Assembly: GCF_040645615.1 (NCBI RefSeq)
Contig: NZ_JBEYYO010000001.1
Coordinates: forward strand, 1-64,000
Direction of reading: 5' to 3'
From: Glycomyces sp040645615
Lineage (GTDB): Bacteria; Actinomycetota; Actinomycetes; Mycobacteriales; Micromonosporaceae
DNA: 64,000 bases
The position numbers and the translations under genes were made by a program. Below the pieces are notes generated by a model. That model made no database searches, was not told where the DNA came from, and worked only from the letters and a program-made list of their open reading frames with translations. Shown in pieces: positions 1 to 8,092 of the stretch. How positions within the stretch are numbered: position 1 is the stretch's first letter; each line of letters starts with the position of its first letter.

Positions 1-94
1 GCGCGTCCTCGTGGGTCAGGCCGAGCACGTCGAAGACACGGCTCTGGACCTTGGCGTCGTGGATACGGATCGAACCGCCGCCGAGCTCGTTGCC
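1..94 (-). pseudogene. aspS: fragment of aspartyl-tRNA synthetase (aspS), enters from the left edge
   Basis: Read on the minus strand, bases 94 to 2 encode 31 residues that include ELGGGSIRIH and VFDVLGL. This is the conserved C-terminal-half segment of bacterial-type AspRS, where relatives read NGNE(I/L)GGGS(I/V)RIH followed by VF..LGI. Homology stops sharply at base 94: the next codons upstream read RRGHSA-like residues instead of the expected DLVLN. The tex stop codon is at 112-114, so there is no room for the rest of AspRS. No start codon or ribosome-binding site serves the fragment. The remaining C-terminus should lie to the left of the window. It is either a remnant of a recombined aspS or an assembly join; the window cannot decide between them. 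Confidence 0.6.
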
Positions 95-111
95 CCTCCG
101 CCCGTGGCTTG

Positions 112-2448
112 TTACGCCAGTCCGGCTCGCTTCAATGCTTCCGCCATCGCGCTCGACGGCGCCGCCTGGCCTCCGCGCTGGCGCGGTTGGCCTCCCTTGC
201 CGCCCTTGCCATTGCGGCCCTGACCGCCGCCTTGGCCACCCTGACCGCCCTGGCCGCGTCGCGGACCCTGCGCCTCCGGTTCGTCGTCGAGGCGCATCGT
301 CAACGAGATCCGCTTGCGGGCCACGTCGACGCTCAGGACCTTCACCTTGACCACGTCGCCGGGTTTGACGATCTCGCGCGGGTCCGACACGTAGCGGTTC
401 GCCAGCGCCGAGATGTGGACCAGGCCGTCCTGGTGGACGCCGATGTCGACGAACGCGCCGAAGGCCGCGACGTTCGTCACGGCTCCTTCGAGGAGCATGC
501 CCGGTTCGAGGTCGGTGACCTTTTCCACGCCTTCCTTGAACGTGGCGGCCTTGAACTCCGGCCGGGGGTCGCGGCCGGGCTTCTCAAGTTCCGCGAGGAT
601 GTCGGTCACCGTGGGTACGCCGAACCGTTCGTCGGCGAAGTCGGCGGCCTTGAGTTTCCGCAGCGTCTTCGCGTCGCCCACGATTCCGCTCACCGACGTG
701 CCGGTGGCCGCGAGGATTCGCTCCACCACCGGGTACGCCTCCGGGTGGACCGCCGAGACGTCGAGCGGGTTCGTCCCGCCCGGCACCCGCAGGAACCCGG
801 CCGCCTGCTCGAACGCCTTGGGGCCCAGGCGAGGCACCTTGAGCAGCGCCTTCCGGTCGGCGAAGCGGCCGTGCTCGTCGCGGTGCGCCACGATGTTCGC
901 GGCCACGCTCTCGCTCAGCCCCGACACCTGCGCCAGCAGCGGCACCGAGGCCGTGTTGAGGTCCACGCCCACGGCGTTCACCGCGTCCTCGACCACCGCT
1001 TCCAGAGATTTGGTGAGTTTGGACTCAGTCAGGTCGTGCTGGTACTGGCCCACCCCGATGTGCTTGGGCTCGATCTTCACCAGCTCGGCCAGCGGGTCCT
1101 GGAGCCTTCTGGCGATCGAGACCGCGCCGCGCAGCGACACGTCCATGTCCGGAAGCTCCCGCGAGGCGTACGCCGACGCCGAGTAGATCGACGCTCCGGC
1201 TTCGGAGACCACGATCTTGGCGAGTTCGGCCTTGCCTGCGAGGGCCTTGAGCAGGTCTCCGGCGAGCTTGTCGGTCTCGCGCGAGGCGGTCCCGTTCCCG
1301 ATCGCGATCAGCTGCACGCCGTGCTTCTCGACCAGCGCCGCGAGCTGCGCCAGCGAAGCGTCCCAACGGTTCTGCGGCTGGTGCGGGTAGATCGCGGTGG
1401 TGTCGAGGACCTTCCCGGTGGCGTCGACCACCGCGACCTTGACGCCGGTGCGGTATCCCGGGTCGAGGCCCATCACGGCCTTCGGTCCGGCCGGGGCGGC
1501 CAGCAGCAGGTCCTTCAGGTTCGCCGCGAAGACCTTCACGGCCTCGTCCTCGGCGAGCTGCCACAGCCGCATCCGCAGGTCCACGCCCAGTTTGACGAGG
1601 ATGCGGGTGCGCCACGCCCAGGACACGGTCTTGGCCAGCCACGCGTCGGCGGGCCTGCCTTCGTCGCGCACCCCGAACTTCGCGGCGATGACCGCTTCGC
1701 AGTCCGCGCCGTCCACTTCCGACTCGCCCGGCTCCAGCGAAAGCGAGAGCGCCTCCTCCTTCTCGCCGCGCATGAGCGCGAGCACCCGGTGCGAAGGCAG
1801 CGTGGTGAACGTCTCGGCGAATTCGAAGTAATCGGCGAACTTCGCGCCCTTCTCCTCGGCCCCCTCGCGCACCCGCGAGACGATCCGGCCCCGCTTCCAC
1901 ATGCGTTCGCGCAGGTCGCCGATGAGGTCGGCGTCCTCGGAGAACCGCTCGGTGAGGATCGCGCGGGCCCCGGCGAGCGCGGCCGCCGCGTCGTTGACGT
2001 CCTTCTCCGGGTTCAGGAACGCCGCCGCGGCGGTTTCCGGGTCCTGTGAGGGATCACTCAAAAGCAGTTCCGCGAGCGGCTCCAGACCCGCCTCGCGGGC
2101 GATCTGGGCCTTGGTGCGGCGCTTGACCTTGAAGGGCGCGTAGAGGTCTTCGAGCCGGGCCTTGGTGTCGGCGGCGTTGATCTGGGCCGCGAGCTCGTCG
2201 GTGAGCTTGCCCTGCTCGGCGACCGATTCGAGCACGGCCTTCCGGCGGGCCTCCAGTTCGCGCAGGTACCCGAGGCGCTCTTCGAGCCCGCGGAGCTGCT
2301 CGTCGGAGAGGCCGCCGGTGGCCTCCTTGCGGTACCGGGCGATGAACGGCACGGTCGAACCGTCGTCGAGCAGCGTCACGGCCGCGCGGACTTGATGGGC
2401 GCCGACGGCGAGTTCTTCGGCGATGCGTTGATCGATAGCTTGAGCCAC
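112..2448 (-). CDS. tex: Tex-family RNA-binding transcription accessory protein
   Basis: This 778-residue protein has the Tex architecture: an N-terminal helical/HTH region, a YqgF/RNase H-like domain at about residues 323-430 (GLDPGYRTG), a helix-hairpin-helix region at about 495-555 and an S1 RNA-binding domain at about 645-717. It ends in a glycine/arginine-rich tail of about 50 residues. Tex binds nucleic acid and associates with transcription; its exact role is not settled even in model species. The frame is open far upstream but would run through the tRNA-Gly gene, so the GTG at 2448 is chosen, giving the start VAQAIDQRIA typical of the family and the usual length of about 770-780 residues. 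No strong Shine-Dalgarno sequence is visible. Confidence 0.93.
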   Translation of the reverse strand: MAQAIDQRIAEELAVGAHQVRAAVTLLDDGSTVPFIARYRKEATGGLSDEQLRGLEERLGYLRELEARRKAVLESVAEQGKLTDELAAQINAADTKARLEDLYAPFKVKRRTKAQIAREAGLEPLAELLLSDPSQDPETAAAAFLNPEKDVNDAAAALAGARAILTERFSEDADLIGDLRERMWKRGRIVSRVREGAEEKGAKFADYFEFAETFTTLPSHRVLALMRGEKEEALSLSLEPGESEVDGADCEAVIAAKFGVRDEGRPADAWLAKTVSWAWRTRILVKLGVDLRMRLWQLAEDEAVKVFAANLKDLLLAAPAGPKAVMGLDPGYRTGVKVAVVDATGKVLDTTAIYPHQPQNRWDASLAQLAALVEKHGVQLIAIGNGTASRETDKLAGDLLKALAGKAELAKIVVSEAGASIYSASAYASRELPDMDVSLRGAVSIARRLQDPLAELVKIEPKHIGVGQYQHDLTESKLTKSLEAVVEDAVNAVGVDLNTASVPLLAQVSGLSESVAANIVAHRDEHGRFADRKALLKVPRLGPKAFEQAAGFLRVPGGTNPLDVSAVHPEAYPVVERILAATGTSVSGIVGDAKTLRKLKAADFADERFGVPTVTDILAELEKPGRDPRPEFKAATFKEGVEKVTDLEPGMLLEGAVTNVAAFGAFVDIGVHQDGLVHISALANRYVSDPREIVKPGDVVKVKVLSVDVARKRISLTMRLDDEPEAQGPRRGQGGQGGQGGGQGRNGKGGKGGQPRQRGGQAAPSSAMAEALKRAGLA

Positions 2449-2579
2449 GGGTGGATTCTGCCAGAGCGCTGCGACAACACGGGCCCAAGCCGGAGAGCCC
2501 ACCCCCCGGTGGACGCTCCATTCGCCATTGGGTAAAGTTCTATCCCGTCGCCGGGGAACGAAAAAGCCCTGGAAGACAT

Positions 2580-2652
2580 GCGGACGTAGCGCAGTTGGTA
2601 GCGCGACACCTTGCCAAGGTGTAGGTCGCCGGTTCGATCCCGGTCGTCCGCT
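2580..2652 (+). tRNA. tRNA-Gly (anticodon GCC)
   Basis: A full cloverleaf can be drawn. The acceptor stem is GCGGACG/CGTCCGC with discriminator T. The anticodon stem is ACACC/GGTGT around loop TTGCCAA, giving anticodon GCC, and the T arm is GCCGG-TTCGATC-CCGGT. CCA is not encoded. It is the first of three clustered tRNA genes and is identical to the tRNA at 12011-12083. Confidence 0.97.
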
Positions 2653-2676
2653 CGGAGCTCGAAAGAGCACTTTCCC

Positions 2677-2748
2677 GGACGATTAGCTCAGCGGGAGAGC
2701 ACTCCCCTGACACGGGAGAGGTCACTGGTTCAATCCCAGTATCGTCCA
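2677..2748 (+). tRNA. tRNA-Val (anticodon GAC)
   Basis: The acceptor stem is GGACGAT/ATCGTCC with discriminator A. The anticodon arm is CTCCC-CTGACAC-GGGAG, giving GAC, and the T loop is TTCAATC. It lies 24 nt after tRNA-Gly, probably in the same transcript. Confidence 0.96.
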
Positions 2749-2759
2749 CCGAAGCGAAA

Positions 2760-2785
2760 AGGCCCGGGTTTCACCGCCTGGGCCT
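2760..2785 (+). terminator. hairpin between tRNA-Val and tRNA-Cys
   Basis: AGGCCCGGG pairs with CCTGGGCCT across an 8-nt loop with one mismatch. Only short T runs follow, so this may be a weak terminator or a processing hairpin inside the tRNA transcript. Confidence 0.4.
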
Positions 2786-2797
2786 CCTTCGCATCAG

Positions 2798-2868
2798 GGT
2801 GGGTTGTCCGAGTGGTTAGGTAACGGCCTGCAAAGCCGTGCACACGGGTTCGAATCCCGTACCCACCT
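2798..2868 (+). tRNA. tRNA-Cys (anticodon GCA)
   Basis: The acceptor stem is GGTGGGT/ACCCACC with discriminator T. The anticodon arm is ACGGC-CTGCAAA-GCCGT, giving GCA. It is the last tRNA of the cluster and is followed by a strong terminator. Confidence 0.96.
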
Positions 2869-2887
2869 CAATCTGCGTCACTTGAAA

Positions 2888-2926
2888 GCGAACGGCCCCG
2901 GATGATTCCGGGGCCGTTCGCTTTTT
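2888..2926 (+). terminator. intrinsic terminator of the tRNA cluster
   Basis: A perfect 14-bp stem (GCGAACGGCCCCGG with its complement) has a 6-nt loop and is followed directly by TTTTT. It ends the tRNA transcript and may also stop convergent hsp20 transcription. Confidence 0.9.
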
Positions 2927-2937
2927 GTCGTATTGCC

Positions 2938-3408
2938 TTATTCCGACTCTGCCTTGATTGTGGGCTTGGCTCCCGCGACCGGGATTCGCGTCGGCTCCGG
3001 GGCCGGGCGGACTGCTCCGGTCACTCGGATCGTCAGCAGGCCGTCGGCGACGTCGGCGCTGAGCTGCTCGGCGGTCGTGCCCTCCGGGAGGGTGAACTCG
3101 CGGCTGAACGAGCCGGCGGTCAGGCCGCGCACGAAGTAGCGGTCGCCTTCGGCGGTCTCGCGTTCGCGGCGCTCGGCGGTGATCGACAGGCGGCGGCCGT
3201 CGAGCTCGACCGTCACGTCCTCGGGGCTCACGCCCGGGACGGCGGCGGTGACCACGAGGTCCTCGCCTTCGGTGTAGACGTCGGCCCGCAGCGAGTTCTG
3301 CACCGGGCGACGCCCGAAGCCCAGCTGGACCAAGCGCTCGAACTCGCGGCTGAAGTGCCCGTCGAGCTGCCGGAACGCTGCCTGGGGGTGTTGGTAACGA
3401 ACGATCAT
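2938..3408 (-). CDS. small heat-shock protein, Hsp20/alpha-crystallin family
   Basis: This 156-residue holdase-type chaperone has an alpha-crystallin domain at about residues 45-140, including the VPGV.PEDV.VELDG and REF.LPEGT segments seen in the family, and a C-terminal extension. The ATG at 3408 is used because GAGGAGA lies just upstream; the longer frame would begin inside the operator. A perfect CIRCE element (3432-3458) sits directly before the ribosome-binding site, so HrcA repression with heat induction is the expected control. It is a single-gene unit convergent with the tRNA cluster. Confidence 0.93.
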   Translation of the reverse strand: MIVRYQHPQAAFRQLDGHFSREFERLVQLGFGRRPVQNSLRADVYTEGEDLVVTAAVPGVSPEDVTVELDGRRLSITAERRERETAEGDRYFVRGLTAGSFSREFTLPEGTTAEQLSADVADGLLTIRVTGAVRPAPEPTRIPVAGAKPTIKAESE

Positions 3409-3431
3409 GGTGGCGGTCTCCTCTCTCAGGA

Positions 3432-3458
3432 TTAGCACTCCCAACCCGAGAGTGCTAA
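3432..3458 (-). promoter_or_regulatory. CIRCE operator (HrcA site) of hsp20
   Basis: TTAGCACTC-N9-GAGTGCTAA matches the CIRCE consensus at every arm position. It lies 24 nt upstream of the hsp20 start codon. HrcA is the known ligand of this element. Confidence 0.93.
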
Positions 3459-3615
3459 TGCCAGATACGACGCCGCCCGCCCGCCGAATATTTCAGCCGT
3501 GACACACGCCACCGCCGCCCCGGCACGCTGGGCTTCTCCCCGAATCTCGCAAACACCCGCTTCACCAGGGAATTCGCTCCTAGACTGACACAGTTTCCGA
3601 CGAGAGGGGTGCGCC

Positions 3616-5589
3616 GTGATCCGGACCGCGCTGGCGGCATTGGCCGGTCTCGCGCTCCTCGCGTGGAGCTCGCCCGCGGCGGCCACCGCGCCCGTCGCCC
3701 TCACCGGCCCCGTCACCGACAAGGTCGGCGCGGTCACCGGCGAGGAGGACCGCATCCTCGAAGCCTTCTCCGACCTCCAGAACGACACCGGCATCGGCCT
3801 CTACGTGGTCTACGTCGACGGCTTCAGCGGCTACACCGCCCAGGACTGGGCCGACACCACCGCGATCGGTGCCGGGCTCGGCGGCGAGGACCTGCTCCTG
3901 GCCGTCGCCACCGACGAGCGCCGCTACACCTGGTCGGTGGCCGCCGACTTCCCCCTCTCGGACGAGCAGCTCGACCAGGTCGCCACCGACCGCATCGAAC
4001 CCGCGCTCGGCCAGGACGACTGGGCCGGGGCCGCCATCGCCGCCGCCGACGGCTACCGCAGCGCCTACACCGGCACCGGCAGCTCCGGTTCGGGCTCCTC
4101 CGCCTGGGTCGCGATCCTCGTCATCGTCCTCATCGCCGCCGCCGTGCTCCTCCTCGTGCTCTGGCTTCGCAAGCGGCGCAACGCCAACGCCGTCGGCGCC
4201 CCCTCCGCGGCCGAACGCAAGAAGCTCACCACCGCCCAGCTCGACACCGAGGCCAACCGCCTCCTCGTGGCCACCGACGACGCGATCCGCACCAGCGAAC
4301 AGGAACTCGGCTTCGCCGAAGCCGAGTTCGGCTCCGAGCACACCGCCGCGTTCGCCGCCTCGCTCGAATCGGCCCGCGCCGAACTCACCGCCTCCTTCCG
4401 CATCCGCCAGGAACTCGACGACGACGAACCCGAGACCGAGCCCCAACGCCGCCAGATGCTCTCGGACATCATCGACAAGCTCGTCAAGGCCAACAAGGAA
4501 CTCGACGCCAAAGCCGCCGACTTCGACCGCCTCCGCAACCTCGGCCAGCGGGCCCCCGAAGCCGCCGCCGCGCTGCGCGAAAGGGGCGCGGCGCTGGCCC
4601 CGAAGACCGCCGCCGCCCGCCAGACGCTCACCGCGCTCCAAAGCCGCTACCCGGCCAGCGCCATCGCCACCGTCGCGGACTTCCCCGACACCGCCGACGA
4701 CCGGCTCGCGTTCGCCGCCCAACAGCTCGACGCCGCCGACGAGGCCGTCGCCGGAGGCGACAACGGCAAGGCCGCGCTCCTGGTGCGCGCCGCCGAAGAG
4801 GCCACCCAGCAGGCCGAGCAGGCCGTCGAGGCCGTGACCCGCCGCGACGCCGACCTCGACGAGGCCGCCGCGGCCCTGCCCGGAGTCCTCGCCGAAGCCG
4901 AGTCCGATGTGGCCGAGGCCGAGCGGCTCGCCGGCGCCACCGGCTCGGGCCCCGAGGCCGCCGCGAAGGCCGCCAGACTGAAGACCGTGGTGGCCGAGGC
5001 CCGGACCGCTATGGCCGCGGGCCCGGTCGACCCGCTGGAGACCACCGCGGGTGTCGAGCGCGCCTCGGCCGAGCTCGACGGGGAGCTCCAGGCCCTGCGG
5101 GACGCCGTCCAGAACATCAAGCGCGCCAAGGACCAGCTCGGGCAGGTCCTCATGAGCGCCCAGAGCACCACCGCCGCGGTGGAGGACTACGTGAACACCA
5201 ACCGCGGCGCGGTCGGGCCCGAGGCCCGCACCCGCCTCAACGAGGCGAAGCAGCAGCTGTCGCAGGCGGTCGCGCTGCGCGAGTCGGACCCGGCGCGGGC
5301 CTTGCAGCTCGCGCACCGCGCCGACGAGCTGGCGAACGCGGCCTCCTCGGCCGCGCAGCGCGACGTCCGGGGCTACCTGGCCCCGAGCAACCCGAACAAA
5401 GGCTCGTCCCCGATGGGCGGCAACGCAGGAGCGGTCCTCGGAGGCATCCTCCTGGGCAACCTCCTCGGCGGTGGCGGCGGCCGGGGTTCGGGCGGATACG
5501 GCGGCACCACAAGACGGCACAGCCCGGGACCGGGCTCGTTCGGCGGCAGCGGCACCCGCGGCAGACGCGGTGGCGGCGGCCGATTCTGA
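3616..5589 (+). CDS. TPM-domain membrane protein with coiled-coil and Gly-rich tail
   Basis: This 657-residue protein starts with a Sec signal peptide (cleavage probably after the AAA near residue 23), then a TPM domain at about 28-150 placed outside the membrane. One transmembrane segment follows at about 157-180 (WVAILVIVLIAAAVLLLVLW) with a stop-transfer KRR. A long Ala/Glu/Arg-rich, probably coiled-coil cytoplasmic part runs from about 190 to 590, and a Gly/Arg tail ends the protein. The GTG start at 3616 has GAGAGGGG before it. TPM proteins are linked to membrane-protein quality control or photosystem repair in other groups, but no enzymatic role can be claimed here. It lies 48 nt upstream of pspA, so co-expression in envelope stress is likely. 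Confidence 0.87.
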   Translation: MIRTALAALAGLALLAWSSPAAATAPVALTGPVTDKVGAVTGEEDRILEAFSDLQNDTGIGLYVVYVDGFSGYTAQDWADTTAIGAGLGGEDLLLAVATDERRYTWSVAADFPLSDEQLDQVATDRIEPALGQDDWAGAAIAAADGYRSAYTGTGSSGSGSSAWVAILVIVLIAAAVLLLVLWLRKRRNANAVGAPSAAERKKLTTAQLDTEANRLLVATDDAIRTSEQELGFAEAEFGSEHTAAFAASLESARAELTASFRIRQELDDDEPETEPQRRQMLSDIIDKLVKANKELDAKAADFDRLRNLGQRAPEAAAALRERGAALAPKTAAARQTLTALQSRYPASAIATVADFPDTADDRLAFAAQQLDAADEAVAGGDNGKAALLVRAAEEATQQAEQAVEAVTRRDADLDEAAAALPGVLAEAESDVAEAERLAGATGSGPEAAAKAARLKTVVAEARTAMAAGPVDPLETTAGVERASAELDGELQALRDAVQNIKRAKDQLGQVLMSAQSTTAAVEDYVNTNRGAVGPEARTRLNEAKQQLSQAVALRESDPARALQLAHRADELANAASSAAQRDVRGYLAPSNPNKGSSPMGGNAGAVLGGILLGNLLGGGGGRGSGGYGGTTRRHSPGPGSFGGSGTRGRRGGGGRF

Positions 5590-5637
5590 CCAGTGCGGCC
5601 CCGGCTACCCGGGGGCGAGGACCAGCTAGGAGAGAAC

Positions 5638-6351
5638 ATGACCAAGAAGCAGTCGATCTTCGGGCGGATCGGGCAACTCGTCAAGGCGAACATCAACGAC
5701 GTCATCGACAACGCCGAAGATCCCGAGAAGATGCTCGCCCAGATGGAGCGGGACTACAAGAACAGCATCGCCGACGCCGAGAGCTCGATCGCCGAGACCA
5801 TCGGGAACCTGCGCCTGCTGGAGGACGATTACGCCTCGGACAAGCAGGCGGTCGAGGAGTGGGGCGCCAAGGCCCGCAACGCGAGTGTGAAGGCCGACCA
5901 GCTGCGCGCGGCGGGCAACACCGCCGAGGCCGACCGGTTCGACAACCTCGCCAAGGTCGCCCTGGGCAAGCAGATCGGGTTCGAGAAGGAGATGAAGGAC
6001 GCCGAGCCGGTCATCGCCAGCCAGACCGAGGTGGTCGAGAAGCTCAAGCAGTCGCTCACCACGATGAAGTCCAAGCTCGCCGAGCTCGGCTCCAAGCGCA
6101 GCAGTCTCGCGGCGCGCCAGAAGACCGCGCAGGCGCAGAAGCAGGTCACCGAGGCGCTCGGCAGCATCGACGTGATGGACCCGCTCAGCGAGGTCAGCCG
6201 CTTCGAGGAGAAGGTCCGCCGCGAGGAGGCCAAGGTCCGCGGCCAGCAGGAGCTGGCGCTGTCCTCGCTGGACAACCAGTTCGAGGACCTCGACAGCCTC
6301 GGCGACGACGCCGAGATCGAGGCCCGCATGGCGGCCCTGAAGTCGCAGTGA
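5638..6351 (+). CDS. pspA: PspA/IM30 family envelope-stress protein
   Basis: This 237-residue, almost wholly helical protein begins IFGRIGQLVKANINDVIDNAEDPEKML, the membrane-binding N-terminus of the PspA/Vipp1 family. It continues as a long coiled coil rich in Glu, Lys and Arg. PspA forms ESCRT-III-like assemblies that protect the inner membrane. The ATG at 5638 has AGGAGA at a good distance; an upstream in-frame start lacks one. It follows the TPM gene by 48 nt on the same strand, an arrangement that suggests an operon dealing with membrane integrity. Confidence 0.93.
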   Translation: MTKKQSIFGRIGQLVKANINDVIDNAEDPEKMLAQMERDYKNSIADAESSIAETIGNLRLLEDDYASDKQAVEEWGAKARNASVKADQLRAAGNTAEADRFDNLAKVALGKQIGFEKEMKDAEPVIASQTEVVEKLKQSLTTMKSKLAELGSKRSSLAARQKTAQAQKQVTEALGSIDVMDPLSEVSRFEEKVRREEAKVRGQQELALSSLDNQFEDLDSLGDDAEIEARMAALKSQ

Positions 6352-6372
6352 CGCCGCGACGGTGAACACGCA

Positions 6373-6396
6373 GGGCGGGGCCTGGAGGCCCCGCCC
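6373..6396 (+). terminator. GC-rich hairpin after pspA
   Basis: GGGCGGGGCC and its exact complement are separated by 4 nt, 21 nt after the pspA stop. There is no T tract, so termination is likely but unproven. Confidence 0.6.
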
Positions 6397-6491
6397 GCAG
6401 TGCGTCCGGCGCCGAATCGCTCGCCCGACTCGCGCGGGTCCTCCGCCGATTCGTGCTTGCCGCTCGCGTCTGCGACCGCGAGAATGGCGCG

Positions 6492-7466
6492 ATGGAGATC
6501 GCGATCCGCCCCAAGCTCAGTCGCGCCGACGTCGAGGCGCTCGTCCGCGACAGCCTCGGCCCCGACCTGGAATTCACCGGCCACGAGGAGTTCACCGACG
6601 GGTTCTTCAACGCCGCCCACGGCCTCGACCTCGCCGACGGCCGCCGCCTCGTGGTCAAAGTCGCCCCCGACCGCGACCTGAAGCTCCTGCGCTACGAGGT
6701 CGACCTCATGGCCACCGAGATCGAGTGCTTCGAGAAGGCCATCGCAGCGGGCGTGCCGATGCCGCGCCTGTGGCACGGGGACACCGAAGCGGGGCTGATG
6801 ATCATCGACCGCCTGGGCGGCTCCACGCTCCAGAAACTCCGCGAGGACATCCCCGAAGCCGAACGCCTCCCGCTGCGCCGCGAGATCGGCGCGATGAGCG
6901 CCCGGTTCGCGATCGCCACCGGCGAACGCTTCGGCTACCCCCGCAAGAGCGGCCGCACCCAGGCCGACTCGTGGAGCGAGTCCTTCCTTGCGATGATCGC
7001 CGACGTGCTCGCCGACATCGCCGACCAGGAACTGGAACTGCCCCGCCCGATCGCCGAGATCGAGGCGCTCTTCGCCGCCGAACGCGGCCTCCTCGACGAG
7101 GTCACCCGGCCCGCACTGGTCCACTTCGACCTGTGGGACGGCAACATCTTCGTCGAGCGCACCGAGTCGGGCTGGCGCCTCGAAGCGTTCATCGACGGCG
7201 AGCGGGCCTTCTACGGCGACCCGATCGCCGAGTTGGTCTCGTTGCAGCTCATACCGGAAGGGGACTTCCCGGCGATCGTGGACGGCTTCCTCGGCCGCCC
7301 CATGACAGCGGGGGAGGAGCGGCGCCTGACGCTCTACCGGATGTACCTGATGCTCATCCTCGTCGCCGAGTGCGGGGTGCGCGGCTTCGACGAGGAGCAG
7401 GCGGCCGGCCAGACCGAGTGGGCCACCGGAGCGTTGACCGAAGGGCTCGACGCGCTCGCCCAGTAG
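6492..7466 (+). CDS. aminoglycoside-phosphotransferase-fold kinase
   Basis: This 324-residue protein has the APH/choline-kinase fold. An N-terminal lobe carries the ATP-binding Lys in LVVKVAP. The catalytic motif is LVHFDLWDGNIF (H-x-D-x4-N) and the metal-binding Asp is in FIDGERAFYGDP. Family members phosphorylate small molecules; most of those in actinomycete chromosomes have no known substrate, and nothing here argues for antibiotic resistance. The ATG at 6492 lacks an evident Shine-Dalgarno sequence and could be a near-leaderless start. It appears monocistronic. Confidence 0.88.
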   Translation: MEIAIRPKLSRADVEALVRDSLGPDLEFTGHEEFTDGFFNAAHGLDLADGRRLVVKVAPDRDLKLLRYEVDLMATEIECFEKAIAAGVPMPRLWHGDTEAGLMIIDRLGGSTLQKLREDIPEAERLPLRREIGAMSARFAIATGERFGYPRKSGRTQADSWSESFLAMIADVLADIADQELELPRPIAEIEALFAAERGLLDEVTRPALVHFDLWDGNIFVERTESGWRLEAFIDGERAFYGDPIAELVSLQLIPEGDFPAIVDGFLGRPMTAGEERRLTLYRMYLMLILVAECGVRGFDEEQAAGQTEWATGALTEGLDALAQ

Positions 7467-7469
7467 TCC

Positions 7470-7979
7470 TCAGCGAACCTCGCCCGCCCCGCGCCCGCGA
7501 TGGTGGTGGTCGTGGTCGTGGTCGTGGTCGTCCGGGTCGGTGCGCTTCGCGTCCTTCTCCTTGGTGGCCTTGGCGAGTCCATACGGCGGCATGTTCACGT
7601 ACGAGGTCTCGTGCTCTCCGGCGCGGACGTGGTACAGCTCGTGCCACAGGCCCACGTCGCCGTTGTCCTTGACGTTGCGGTTGAACCACTTCCAGAAGCC
7701 GCGGTGGGCATGGATCTGCGAGTGCGCGTACCGCTCCAGGTGATCGGCGCTGCGCCAGTACTGGACCACGGCGATCCCCCTGCCGCCGAACGTGATCCGC
7801 GAGTCCATCAGGCCCAGTTCGGGGTCGGCCTGGAGTTCGCGCAACATTCTCGGCATCGCGTTGAACATCGGGACCCACTTGCCGAACTTCCAGAACTTGT
7901 TGACGCGCATGCCGACCGTGAAGACCACGAAGTCTTCCTCGTAGTCGACCACGACGCGACCTGGCCTGACCTTCGCCAC
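7470..7979 (-). CDS. DUF4188 (monooxygenase-like) family protein with His/Asp tail
   Basis: This 169-residue protein resembles the DUF4188 family, with the features VVVDYEEDFVVFTVGMRVNKFWK near the start, FGGRGIAVVQYWRS in the middle and ERYAHSQIHAHRGFWKWFN. The fold is thought to be a dimeric alpha/beta barrel, and some relatives act as haem-free monooxygenases or dehydratases; activity here is unknown. The GTG at 7979 has GGAGG about 7 nt upstream, which decides against the longer frame. The C-terminus ends in DDHDHDHDHHHRGRG, a run that could bind metal and is encoded by a (GTGGTC)n-like repeat. The stop lies 3 nt from the convergent kinase gene. Confidence 0.75.
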   Translation of the reverse strand: MAKVRPGRVVVDYEEDFVVFTVGMRVNKFWKFGKWVPMFNAMPRMLRELQADPELGLMDSRITFGGRGIAVVQYWRSADHLERYAHSQIHAHRGFWKWFNRNVKDNGDVGLWHELYHVRAGEHETSYVNMPPYGLAKATKEKDAKRTDPDDHDHDHDHHHRGRGAGEVR

Positions 7980-8092
7980 GTGAGGACCTCCGGGGGTGAG
8001 CGGGACCGTGCCAACCCCCAGGTTAACGAGAACGCTCACACCACTCAAGTGCCCCGACAAAACCGTCTACACCGGTTGTATTGCGCCGCAAC

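Noticed and set aside
109..2049. Long plus-strand open frame opposite tex
   Set aside because: It has Arg/His/Leu-rich antisense composition, no motif and no ribosome-binding site; tex on the other strand is unmistakable.
3609..6365. Long Arg/His-rich plus-strand frame over the TPM and pspA genes
   Set aside because: It overlaps two recognised genes on the same strand and has the low-complexity Arg/His/Gln make-up of an out-of-frame reading.
6492..7466. Aminoglycoside resistance gene
   Set aside because: Only the general APH fold and catalytic motif are present; most actinomycete proteins of this kind have other small-molecule substrates, and there is no resistance context.
7500..7530. GTGGTC repeat as a microsatellite or regulatory repeat
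   Set aside because: It is the coding sequence for the His/Asp tail of the DUF4188 protein.
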